A DNA stretch of 8,193 nt from an uncultured bacterium. Lineage in GTDB: Bacteria; Bacillota; Clostridia; Lachnospirales; Lachnospiraceae. The notes under the pieces are model-generated. The model was not told where the DNA came from, ran no database searches, and saw only the letters and a program-made list of their open reading frames with translations. The translations under genes were made by a program, and so were the position numbers. Shown here in pieces: positions 1-5,946 of the stretch (position 1 is the first letter of the stretch; every line of letters begins with the position of its first letter). Location: assembly GCA_905215405.1 (NCBI GenBank), contig CAJMQE010000123.1:1-8193 (forward strand), given 5' to 3'.

Positions 1-115
1 ACTTTGAGAATGTATCAAAATCAACCTGCTCCTCAAATAATGGCTCAATCTCAATACCTGTATTATTTTCAACAACTGCTGCCACTTCTTCTGTTACTAC
101 TTCATTGTTATCCAT
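1..115 (-). CDS. N-terminus of a possible tRNA-binding-domain protein (partial)
   Basis: Only the first 38 codons are in the window; the gene runs off the left edge. The ATG at 115 has an AGGAG ribosome site 10 bases upstream. The visible protein begins with an acidic, low-complexity stretch (MDNNEVVTEEVAAVVENN) and then IEIEPLFEEQVDFDTFSK. The last part resembles the entry into the OB-fold tRNA-binding domain found at the C-terminus of MetRS and in stand-alone relatives, where a phrase like VDFDTFxKxDFR is common. The catalytic part of MetRS is absent, so a free-standing tRNA-binding or trbp111-like protein would fit better. The domain itself lies outside the window, so the family call is a guess from the lead-in. 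The existence of the gene is much surer. Confidence 0.5.
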   Translation of the reverse strand, partial: MDNNEVVTEEVAAVVENNTGIEIEPLFEEQVDFDTFSK

Positions 116-188
116 TTGATTGTAACTCCTTTGCATTAATTTCTCATCATAATATGTAATGTCGGTTGAAACTGCATTACTATTAGCT

Positions 189-197
189 AGTATACCA
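189..197 (-). promoter_or_regulatory. Extended -10 promoter for the gene at 1-115
   Basis: On the minus strand the bases read TGGTATACT, which is an extended -10 element (TG, one base, then TATACT). No good -35 hexamer is visible at the usual distance, as is typical of extended -10 promoters. It would give a leader of about 70 bases before the ATG at 115. Confidence 0.45.
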
Positions 198-231
198 TAA
201 ACATACTGTTTTTAGGAAGAAATGTCCTATT

Positions 232-622
232 TCATCCATAAACAGCCTTCAGTTTTTTTAATCGAACAAAAAGTCTCTTGTCCTTCGGGCACATCTTTTC
301 AAGTTCCTCAAGACTGTATCTTCTCAAATCATCTTTGCTTTTTATTCCCATTCTAAACGCATCCATACATAGGAAGTCATCAAATCTGACTCCATGCTCC
401 CGATCATTCAGATCTTCTACACTGTGCAGCTTTACCCCCTTGCTCTTCACAAATCTGATATAATTCCTGCAGTGTCGCCTGCCCCATATTACGAAACTTT
501 ATAAAATATTCCTTTGGATATTCTCTCAATCCTTCCAATGACTCAAATCCGTTCCTTCTTAGAACATTTCGTAACCTGCTCGACATTTCAATATCATCAT
601 AATCTGTTTTTTCAGCGTACAT
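232..622 (-). pseudogene. RNA polymerase alpha-CTD-like small protein, frameshifted (copy 1)
   Basis: Two overlapping reading frames together make one protein of about 129 residues. The first (622 to 404) starts at an ATG with TGGAG upstream. It contains a segment resembling the helix-hairpin-helix of the alpha-subunit C-terminal domain: MSSRLRNVLRRNGFESLEGL, then FRNMGQATLQEL, comparable to the family's RNLGxxSLEE motif. The second frame (to 232) carries a weaker second repeat, with CMDAFRMGIKSKDDLRRYSL as its core. The frames join across a run of five G on the minus strand (forward CCCCC at 434-438); four G would restore one continuous frame. Either a one-base insertion has broken the gene, or the run is a sequencing slip, or the count varies. 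As read, the first frame ends at 404 after an unrelated tail. A related, further damaged copy lies at 7561-7882. A DNA- or polymerase-binding role is only inferred from the domain. Confidence 0.7.
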
Positions 623-651
623 AAAAGCTCCATTTTGTCATTTTATTTGTT
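250..651 (-). repeat. Long direct repeat, left copy
   Basis: This segment is repeated in the same orientation at about 7579-7911. Matching runs from the last codons of the alpha-CTD-like gene through its start and about 30 bases of upstream sequence, ending near TTTTATTTGTT. Over the roughly 150 bases around the gene start I count about nine mismatches by eye. The right copy lacks a 69-base block (68 if the ancestor had four G) lying between two CAAATCTGA 9-mers, found here at 381-389 and 450-458. The pair brackets the whole redox island. Confidence 0.8.
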
Positions 652-664
652 TTGTTAAAATTTA

Positions 665-867
665 TTAGCATTCTCCATTCTGTTTTTGCCATGTGGATTC
701 ATCGGCAATCATTTCTATTACATCCCAATGCTCAGCTATCTTGTCGCTTTCTACTCTCCAAAGTCATAGTAAGCAGTTGGTTTATCACCAAAGATACCTC
801 CTCTTACTGCCAGCACAAAGTTTCGCTTAGCAAGCACTTGATGCGTTTCCTCTACGTATGCATATTG
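665..867 (-). pseudogene. SnoaL/NTF2-like protein, truncated and frameshifted remnant
   Basis: Minus-strand translation gives the C-terminal half of a SnoaL-like (NTF2-fold) protein. From 867 it reads EETHQVLAKRNFVLAVRGG, then FGDKPTAYYDF. After a one-base shift near 758-763 it continues RVESDKIAEHWDVIEMIAD and ends at a TAA at 665-667. The phrases GDKPTAYYD and KIAEHWDVIE match a well-known pattern of this family (xGKxTAFYDxFRxExGKIxEHWDVIE). Restoring one T at the shift would give the expected Trp or Leu before Arg-Val-Glu. A stop at 868-870 lies directly before the recognisable part and the N-terminal half is missing, so this is a decayed gene. The plus-strand open frame over the same bases is its shadow. 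Confidence 0.8.
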
Positions 868-903
868 TCAAGTGTATGTGTCATATTTTATATTCAAAAT
901 AAA

Positions 904-937
904 AAAGGCTGCTACTCTCTAAAAAATAACAGCCTTT
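904..937 (-). terminator. Intrinsic terminator of the perR-hemerythrin operon
   Basis: On the minus strand AAAGGCTG (937-930) pairs with CAGCCTTT (911-904) around an 18-base loop and runs into a stretch of T (TTTTTT, then ATTTT). It begins about ten bases after the hemerythrin stop codon and marks the end of the long minus-strand unit. Confidence 0.85.
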
Positions 938-946
938 CTTACTATA

Positions 947-1345
947 TCAGCCTTTTGGAATTTGACCATCGACATACAGAATGTGATTAACTAACCACTC
1001 TGTGAGATATTTTAAAATTCCCATAATCTGTTCATCTTGATCTTCTACCTCATCATTGTGATGTTCCATAAATTCATCAAGTTTATGTATAAATTCCTGA
1101 TGTTGAACTTTCTGTGTAAATATCTTCTTATAATTAATAGATTCCATATACTGCTCTTCATCACTAAAGTGTTTTACTGTATAATTTCGGAGATTTTCTA
1201 ATATTATATCAATCCTATCATATTTATCCGGTGTAAACTCATCATGAAGCAGTTCATATGCCTCATCTGCATATTTAAATAACTGCTTGTGTTCTTCGTC
1301 TATCATATCTATACCGATATAATATTCTGGTTTCATTTCATACAT
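947..1345 (-). CDS. Bacteriohemerythrin (oxygen-binding diiron protein)
   Basis: A 132-residue cytoplasmic hemerythrin, usual length for a single-domain form. It should bind O2 at a non-heme diiron site, for storage, delivery or sensing. Ligand positions visible: His19 in GIDMIDEEHKQLF, His59 and Glu63 in HFSDEEQYM, His82 in VQHQEF, and His121 with Asp126 in NHILYVDGQ. The His usually found four residues before His82 is Gln78 here (TQKVQH), so one of the usual five His ligands appears replaced; His87 is nearby but at the wrong spacing. The ATG at 1345 has TAGGAT about eight bases upstream. It is the last gene of the operon, 107 bases after the HD-GYP gene, and a terminator follows. That position suggests co-expression with peroxide defence and possible oxygen input to c-di-GMP turnover. 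The family call is firm; the altered site chemistry is inferred. Confidence 0.95.
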   Translation of the reverse strand: MYEMKPEYYIGIDMIDEEHKQLFKYADEAYELLHDEFTPDKYDRIDIILENLRNYTVKHFSDEEQYMESINYKKIFTQKVQHQEFIHKLDEFMEHHNDEVEDQDEQIMGILKYLTEWLVNHILYVDGQIPKG

Positions 1346-1452
1346 AAATTAATCCTACTTTCAGTTTTATTTGTTTTATGAACCTGTTCAATACTATTCA
1401 TAATAGGCAAATGCATTTCTCATGAATTTCCTATATTTTCTCGTTTTTAATG

Positions 1453-2709
1453 TTAGATTCCACCAAAACATTCCCTAATTTTCTTGGAAATATCCGAATC
1501 AACAAAACCTTTCTGCGCCATGTCATCGAGCATCTCACACGTTTTTTCGTGCGATAAACCTTTCTTATATGGTCTGTCCTCGGTTAATGCCTGATAAATA
1601 TCAATACATGCCATAATACGTTCCGGCTCATTTAATTCAGCTGCGGTTTTTCCAAAAGGATACCCTTTTCCATTTAATTTTTCATGATGGAAAGCTGCCC
1701 AGTCTCGTATTTCTTCAAAATCATTAACCTCTGATAATATAAGGTATGTATAGCCAGCATGATTCTTCATTTTTGAAAATTCATCATCCGTAAGCTTATC
1801 CGGTTTTTCCAAAATTTCATTGCCTACTGCCATCTTCCCAATATCATGCAGTGCACCAGCCAGATAAATTTTTTGCACATTAATAGAATCATATCCGATA
1901 TATTGAGCAAAAAAAGCTGCTTTTTCAGCCACTCCTATAGAATGTCTGCTTGTAAAAGAAGATTTATAATCTACAATCTTTGCAAAAAAATCTGCGACAT
2001 TTTTACACATTTTCCAATCAAAAACCTGTTTTTGTCTTGGGATAATCTCCCATAGCTTCATTTCAAAAGAATTATCACTTAAACATATAAATGATTCAGA
2101 ATGTGTGAATGCATGAAAAAAGGCATTCACACATTCTGAATCGAATAATCCATCCCTATTTTTTAAAAGGTACTGACATATAAAATTCCAACTGTTATTT
2201 CCAGATCCCGTATTATTTCCTATAATATCAATGGTATCTGCAAGATGAATAATCCTTGCAAACAATGGAATTTCATTCCACTTTTTTTGAAAAGGACCAG
2301 TTCCATCGGCATGTTCATGATGATACAAAATCACATTTGACACATCTGTTTTAAATGGAATTTTAGTAATATTTTTTTCACCATAAATACAATGAAGATT
2401 TGTTTTTTTCTCGGATAAATCTTTTTTACAATTAATGACGGAATCCTTTTTCAGTTCTTCCGAAATATATTGTGTCAAAGCATTATCATGCAGTAAAGCA
2501 CACATGGCTAAATCTTGTAATTCATCACCTTGAATTTTCCAATATTCAGCCATGCATATACTTATATAAGCCACTCTTTTTCCATGTTTGTTTTTGATAT
2601 TTACCAACTCTGCTTCTATACAGTCCAAAGCATAAGAATAGGCTCCTGCAAGTCCGATGATATCTATACTTAGTTCTTCTTTCATTGGTATAATCCTATC
2701 ATAATACAT
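1453..2709 (-). CDS. Tandem HD / HD-GYP domain protein, probable c-di-GMP phosphodiesterase
   Basis: A 418-residue soluble protein with two HD-type domains and no visible membrane segment. The C-terminal domain (about 250-418) is a full HD-GYP: His256, HDIGK at 288-292, His317, His341-His342, GKGYP at 347-351 and Asp370. This is the metal and substrate set of enzymes that hydrolyse c-di-GMP. The N-terminal domain (about 40-165) is a degenerate copy: His42, His74-Asp75 with HDNAL instead of HDIGK, His130-His131, DGTGP instead of GYP, and Asp158. It probably has a sensing or structural role. The ATG at 2709 follows directly on the rubredoxin stop at 2710, suggesting coupled translation. A second ATG at 2685 (Met9) has a better ribosome site, AGGA about nine bases before it, and could be the true start (410 residues). 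The inter-domain linker (residues 190-206) is encoded by a long perfect inverted repeat. No receiver or PAS domain is present, so the input signal is unknown. Confidence 0.9.
   Translation of the reverse strand: MYYDRIIPMKEELSIDIIGLAGAYSYALDCIEAELVNIKNKHGKRVAYISICMAEYWKIQGDELQDLAMCALLHDNALTQYISEELKKDSVINCKKDLSEKKTNLHCIYGEKNITKIPFKTDVSNVILYHHEHADGTGPFQKKWNEIPLFARIIHLADTIDIIGNNTGSGNNSWNFICQYLLKNRDGLFDSECVNAFFHAFTHSESFICLSDNSFEMKLWEIIPRQKQVFDWKMCKNVADFFAKIVDYKSSFTSRHSIGVAEKAAFFAQYIGYDSINVQKIYLAGALHDIGKMAVGNEILEKPDKLTDDEFSKMKNHAGYTYLILSEVNDFEEIRDWAAFHHEKLNGKGYPFGKTAAELNEPERIMACIDIYQALTEDRPYKKGLSHEKTCEMLDDMAQKGFVDSDISKKIRECFGGI
2093..2142. repeat. Perfect 20-base inverted repeat inside the HD-GYP gene
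   Basis: The arms at 2093-2112 and 2123-2142 are exact reverse complements (arm 1 starts GATTCAGAATG, arm 2 ends CATTCTGAATC), separated by ten bases. The structure codes for residues 190-206 between the two HD domains and gives no stop or shift. There is no T-run after the stem on either strand, so it is not a standard terminator. Confidence 0.95.
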
Positions 2710-2865
2710 TTATGCTTCTGAGAACTGGTCTTTTCCTACAGAGCATAACGGACATTCAAAATCTTCTGGAATATCCTCCCACTTTGTACCAGGTGCAATA
2801 CCACCTTCTGGATAGCCCTTCTCCTCATCGTATTCCCATCCGCAAACATCACATACGTATTTCAT
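2710..2865 (-). CDS. Rubredoxin
   Basis: A 51-residue protein of normal rubredoxin length: a small one-iron electron carrier. The Fe(Cys)4 site is complete: Cys5 and Cys8 in CDVCGW, Cys38 and Cys41 in CPLC. The usual surface motifs are there too: YDEEKGYPEGGIAPGTKWEDIP and the FECPLC loop. The ATG at 2865 has a very strong AAGGAGG site nine bases upstream. It lies 90 bases after the superoxide reductase gene and abuts the HD-GYP start. Rubredoxin is a known electron donor to both superoxide reductase and rubrerythrin, so its place here fits; the specific partner in this organism is inferred. The 90-base gap before it shows no promoter I would trust. Confidence 0.97.
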   Translation of the reverse strand: MKYVCDVCGWEYDEEKGYPEGGIAPGTKWEDIPEDFECPLCSVGKDQFSEA

Positions 2866-2955
2866 TGGTTGTTCCTCCTTGTAAATATATTAATACACAG
2901 CCTATATTACTGTTATATTTGTGTTGTACTGTAATCTTAATATGTATAAATGCTT

Positions 2956-3330
2956 TTAGCATTTCCATAATCCATGCAGGTTACAATATGCATATACTTC
3001 TTCTACCTGTTCACCATCGCAAAGACAAAAATCTGCTACCGGCTCCTGCCCTGGATTTAACTGTTTTCTGTATATTCCCTGGTTTGTATTTAATGTAATC
3101 CACTCAATGAAATGCTCTTCAAGCATTGGATGTTTTGTCTCTCCAACCACGACATGAACATGACTGCCTTCCACTGTATATACAGGTATATGCTTCTCAA
3201 CAGCAGCATCTGTCACTCCGGCTTTTAATTCCTGCATAGGTTCTCCGCAACAAATTACAGGTACACCCTTATCCTTTACCTTTTCAACAATGTTTCCACA
3301 ATGCTTACAAATATAATACCTTACTTCCAT
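2956..3330 (-). CDS. dfx: Superoxide reductase, two-iron desulfoferrodoxin type
   Basis: A 124-residue protein that reduces superoxide to hydrogen peroxide without making O2, as anaerobes prefer. The N-terminal desulforedoxin-like centre I has Cys8, Cys11, Cys27 and Cys28. The catalytic centre II has His47, His67 and His73, plus Cys116 and His119 in CNLHGLW; Glu45-Lys46 match the conserved Glu-Lys pair next to the first His. His59 is a further His between these. I chose the ATG at 3330 because AAGGAG lies eight bases before it and the length fits the family. An ATG six codons upstream (3348) has no good site. A short hairpin (7-base arms, forward 2948-2964) overlaps its stop codon, without a T-run. 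It lies between lactate dehydrogenase and rubredoxin, and the peroxide it makes is the substrate of the rubrerythrin fusion. Confidence 0.97.
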   Translation of the reverse strand: MEVRYYICKHCGNIVEKVKDKGVPVICCGEPMQELKAGVTDAAVEKHIPVYTVEGSHVHVVVGETKHPMLEEHFIEWITLNTNQGIYRKQLNPGQEPVADFCLCDGEQVEEVYAYCNLHGLWKC

Positions 3331-3357
3331 GCCTTTTTCTCCTTCCATGTGTAAAAT

Positions 3358-4317
3358 TTATAATTCACTTGTCTCCATAATCTTTTTCAATGAATCTGCA
3401 GATTCCTTAAGCTTTAACGCTTCCTCGCCACTTAAATTAATAGGTATATCAGACTCAATACCATCTGCACCTACAATAGCTGGCATACTTAACGATACTC
3501 CGTCAATATCATATACTCCATGAATCATGTGTGATACAGGAAGTATTGATTTTTCATCTCTCATAATCACTTCGCAGATTCTTTTTACAGACATTGCAAT
3601 TCCATAATATGTAGCGTGCTTTTTGTTTATAATCTCATAAGCACTGTTCTTGACTGCTGTAGCTATTTCTGCCGTGTTTTCCTTGTGCTTGTAATGTCCA
3701 CGCATTTCACACATTTCACTTAATGGAACACCAGATACATTGGCTGATGACCATGCTACAACTTCGCTGTCTCCATGCTCACCTACTATAAATGCATGAA
3801 CACTCCTGCTGTCCACAGATAAATGCTCACCAAGCTTATATCTTAATCTGGCACTATCTAACACAGTACCCGATCCAATAACCCTGTTTTCTGGAAGTCC
3901 TGATAACTTTATGGCTACCTGAGTCAGGATATCTACCGGATTCGCAACTACAAGCATGATACCTGCAAAATTTCTCTTTGCTATTTCAGGAATAATTGAC
4001 TTAAATATTGCTACATTTTTATTTACGAGATCAAGCCTTGTCTCTCCCGGTTTCTGTCCCGCTCCGGCAGATATGACAACAATTGCAGCATCAGCCACAT
4101 CATCATAATCTCCGGCATATATTTTCATCGGACTCGCAAATGGAATACCATGACTGATATCCATCGCTTCTCCTTCTGCCTTGTTCTTATCTGCATCGAT
4201 AAGGACAATCTCTGTAAACAAGCCACTCTGCATCAGAGCAAATACCGATGCAGAACCAACAAAGCCACAGCCTATCATTACTGCTTTTTTTGAATTAATC
4301 TCTTTCTTCTTCGTAAT
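3358..4317 (-). CDS. ldh: L-lactate dehydrogenase (start codon uncertain)
   Basis: NAD-dependent reduction of pyruvate to L-lactate, cytoplasmic. Counting from the first ATG (4278), the Rossmann motif GCGFVG is at residues 3-8, the NAD-ribose Asp at 28, GETR with Arg81 at 79-81, NPVD at 113-116, GSGTVLDSARLR at 135-146 and GEHGDSE with catalytic His168 at 166-172. This is a complete L-LDH. Starting at 4278 would remove most of the first beta strand and leave no ribosome site. The same frame stays open upstream and encodes EINSKKAV directly before the ATG, as expected for the family N-terminus. The only start-like codons there are ATT at 4320 and 4317; AAGGAG lies five and eight bases before them. 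I placed the start at 4317 (319 residues) for its spacing and for the family length. The in-frame stop upstream is the stop of the rubrerythrin fusion gene. Gene identity is certain; the start is not. Confidence 0.9.
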   Translation of the reverse strand: MTKKKEINSKKAVMIGCGFVGSASVFALMQSGLFTEIVLIDADKNKAEGEAMDISHGIPFASPMKIYAGDYDDVADAAIVVISAGAGQKPGETRLDLVNKNVAIFKSIIPEIAKRNFAGIMLVVANPVDILTQVAIKLSGLPENRVIGSGTVLDSARLRYKLGEHLSVDSRSVHAFIVGEHGDSEVVAWSSANVSGVPLSEMCEMRGHYKHKENTAEIATAVKNSAYEIINKKHATYYGIAMSVKRICEVIMRDEKSILPVSHMIHGVYDIDGVSLSMPAIVGADGIESDIPINLSGEEALKLKESADSLKKIMETSEL

Positions 4318-4329
4318 AATCTCATCTCC

Positions 4330-5511
4330 TTAATAATTCTCTTCATGTACTTCAAAATAGCTCTGTGGATGATTACATACCGGACATACTTCAGGCGCCT
4401 TAGTTCCTACCACAATATGTCCGCAGTTACGGCATTCCCATACCTTAACTTCGCTCTTTTCAAATACCTGTGCAGTTTCAATATTCTTAAGAAGTGCACG
4501 ATATCTTTCCTCATGGTGCTTCTCAATCTCACCTACTGCCCTGAATTTTGCTGCAAGCTCAGGGAATCCTTCTTCCTCAGCTGTTTTAGCAAAGCCTTCA
4601 TACATATCTGTCCACTCATAATTTTCGCCTTCTGCCGCTGCCGCCAGGTTTTCCTTTGTATCACCAATTCCTGCTAATTCCTTGAACCACATCTTTGCAT
4701 GTTCTTTCTCATTATCTGCAGTCTTTAAAAACAATGCTGACATCTGCTCGTAACCTTCCTTTTTCGCTACAGAAGCAAAATAGGTATACTTATTTCTTGC
4801 CTGTGATTCCCCTGCAAATGCCTCCTGTAAATTCTTCTCTGTCTGTGTTCCTGCATATTTGTTTGCTGCCATCTCTTTTACCTCCGTTTTCTTTACTACT
4901 TTTTCAAAATCTGATGCCGGGTGCTTGCACAAAGGACATATAAAGTCATCTGGTAATTCCTCGCCTACATATTCATATCCGCAAATTCTGCAACGCCATA
5001 TTGTCTGACTGTCCTCTGTTTTTCCAACCTCCTGTGGCTTAGGCTTAATATTATTCTGATAATAATCATATGTTACTGAAGGAACATTGCTTAAAACTTC
5101 CATATCGGTTATCTCACCGATAAACATCGTATGTGAACCCAAGTCCTCTGTTTTAGTAACTGTCACAGAAATGTATGCATTTGTACCTTCTGTAATATAA
5201 TAAATACCATTTGTGCCCCTGGCACACTGCTCAAATGCTTCAAACTTATTGGTATCTCTTCCTGATTGGAAGCCAAAATGTTTGAACAATTCAAATTGTG
5301 CCTTCTGACTTAAGACTGATACAGTAAATTTTCCGGTTCTTTGAATCATATCATGCGTATAATTTGCCTTATTTACACAGATACTTAACTGGTTTGGTTC
5401 CGAAGCTGCCTGAATGGCTGTATTAATGATGCATCCGTTATCTTTTTCTGCTTCTTTAGCGGTCAATATAAACAGTCCATAACTCAACTTATACATTGCT
5501 TTCCTATCCAT
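4330..5511 (-). CDS. Flavin reductase-rubredoxin-rubrerythrin-rubredoxin fusion, probable NAD(P)H peroxidase
   Basis: A 393-residue protein with four modules. Residues 1-155 are a flavoredoxin-like FMN-binding flavin reductase (LSYGLFILTAKE, then GCIINTAIQAAS). Residues 171-205 are a short rubredoxin (Cys174, Cys177, Cys192, Cys195). Residues 217-350 are the ferritin-like diiron domain of rubrerythrin (Glu230, Glu235, Glu268xxHis271, Glu330xxHis333). Residues 356-390 are the C-terminal rubredoxin (Cys360, Cys363, Cys376, Cys379). The first two modules match the layout of high-molecular-weight rubredoxin (Hrb), which passes electrons from NAD(P)H through FMN to iron. Joined to rubrerythrin, the chain could reduce H2O2 to water in one polypeptide; this is inferred. 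The start overlaps the perR stop by eight bases and has AAGGAGG ahead of it. A strong ribosome site before Met214 suggests that a free 180-residue rubrerythrin may also be made. Confidence 0.95.
   Translation of the reverse strand: MDRKAMYKLSYGLFILTAKEAEKDNGCIINTAIQAASEPNQLSICVNKANYTHDMIQRTGKFTVSVLSQKAQFELFKHFGFQSGRDTNKFEAFEQCARGTNGIYYITEGTNAYISVTVTKTEDLGSHTMFIGEITDMEVLSNVPSVTYDYYQNNIKPKPQEVGKTEDSQTIWRCRICGYEYVGEELPDDFICPLCKHPASDFEKVVKKTEVKEMAANKYAGTQTEKNLQEAFAGESQARNKYTYFASVAKKEGYEQMSALFLKTADNEKEHAKMWFKELAGIGDTKENLAAAAEGENYEWTDMYEGFAKTAEEEGFPELAAKFRAVGEIEKHHEERYRALLKNIETAQVFEKSEVKVWECRNCGHIVVGTKAPEVCPVCNHPQSYFEVHEENY
4870..4885 (-). promoter_or_regulatory. Internal ribosome site and ATG for free rubrerythrin
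   Basis: Inside the fusion gene, GGAGG (forward 4885-4881) stands eight bases before an in-frame ATG at 4872-4870. Translation from there gives MAANKYAGTQTEKNL to the normal end, 180 residues, the length and N-terminal style of a complete stand-alone rubrerythrin. The site sits exactly at the module border, which suggests either an old gene start kept after fusion or a start still in use. Confidence 0.6.
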
Positions 5512-5911
5512 GCTGTTCCTCCTTTACCTTCTCCCTGCATTTCGGGCAAATGCCTTTAAATGAAATATCATAATCCACAAATTCAATTCCATGAGTGTTA
5601 TGAATTCTTTCCAGCAAATCCGGTATTTGATCCATATCCACATCAAAAATTTCACCGCACTTTATACATCTTACATGGTAATGATTTTTCAATGTAAAAT
5701 CAAATCGGTTCGGTCCATCCGGAACTTCAACCTTTCTTAATGCACCTTCCTCTACCAATATATCAAGATTTCTATATAAAGTTCCTTTTCCAATTGTTGG
5801 ATATGCTTCTTTTATAAATTCATACACTTCATTTGCCGTAACGTGTCTTCTCATTTCGTATACGGTATTTCTTACAAAATCTTTTTGAATGGTATTTCTC
5901 CTACTTGTCAT
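5504..5911 (-). CDS. perR: PerR-type peroxide-sensing Fur-family repressor
   Basis: A 135-residue winged-helix metalloregulator. Each regulatory residue of Bacillus subtilis PerR is found at a constant offset of 14: His23 (His37), Asp71 (Asp85), His77 (His91), His79 (His93) and Asp90 (Asp104). The structural zinc cysteines are Cys82, Cys85, Cys122 and Cys125 (96, 99, 136, 139). Asp rather than Glu at position 90 is a mark of PerR over Fur. In PerR, iron-catalysed oxidation of the sensor His residues by H2O2 releases DNA. The recognition helix lies in GKGTLYRNLDIL. The ATG at 5911 has AAGGAG six bases ahead, within an inverted repeat. It heads the operon and overlaps the fusion gene by eight bases, so autoregulation and control of the whole unit are likely, though inferred. 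Confidence 0.93.
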   Translation of the reverse strand: MTSRRNTIQKDFVRNTVYEMRRHVTANEVYEFIKEAYPTIGKGTLYRNLDILVEEGALRKVEVPDGPNRFDFTLKNHYHVRCIKCGEIFDVDMDQIPDLLERIHNTHGIEFVDYDISFKGICPKCREKVKEEQHG

Positions 5912-5917
5912 TAGTTC

Positions 5918-5946
5918 TCCTTATTAGGATTAGTTCTTAATAAGGA
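5918..5946. promoter_or_regulatory. Inverted repeat at the perR start site (candidate operator or leader hairpin)
   Basis: The 9-base arms TCCTTATTA (5918-5926) and TAATAAGGA (5938-5946) are exact reverse complements with an 11-base spacer. The repeat touches the -10 hexamer on one side and includes most of the AAGGAG ribosome site of perR on the other. It could be an operator or an mRNA hairpin that hides the ribosome site. It does not fit the 7-1-7 PerR box closely. A 9-base direct repeat, ATTAGTTCT, also occurs at 5910-5918 and 5929-5937. Confidence 0.6.

Noticed and set aside
404..450. Programmed frameshift in the alpha-CTD-like gene
   Set aside because: The join CAA GGG GGT AAA is not a known +1 shift site, no stimulating structure is visible, and the second copy is also broken. 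Mutation or run-length change explains it better.
652..990. Plus-strand open frame of 112 codons
   Set aside because: It is antisense to the SnoaL-like remnant, the terminator and the hemerythrin end, has no ribosome site, and its protein resembles no family.
2881..2955. A separate promoter for rubredoxin and HD-GYP
   Set aside because: The gap is AT-rich and offers several weak hexamers, but none with both elements at proper spacing.
2712..3098. Plus-strand open frame of 128 codons
   Set aside because: It lies opposite rubredoxin and the end of superoxide reductase, both with complete metal-binding motifs on the minus strand.
4278..4325. A 15-codon, very basic leader frame (MRLLRRRKRLIQKKQ) ending in TAATG at the first ATG of ldh
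   Set aside because: Its ATG directly abuts AAGGAG with no spacing, and the overlapping frame encodes the expected LDH N-terminus, so translation of the leader is unlikely. It remains an alternative if the ATT start is disproved.
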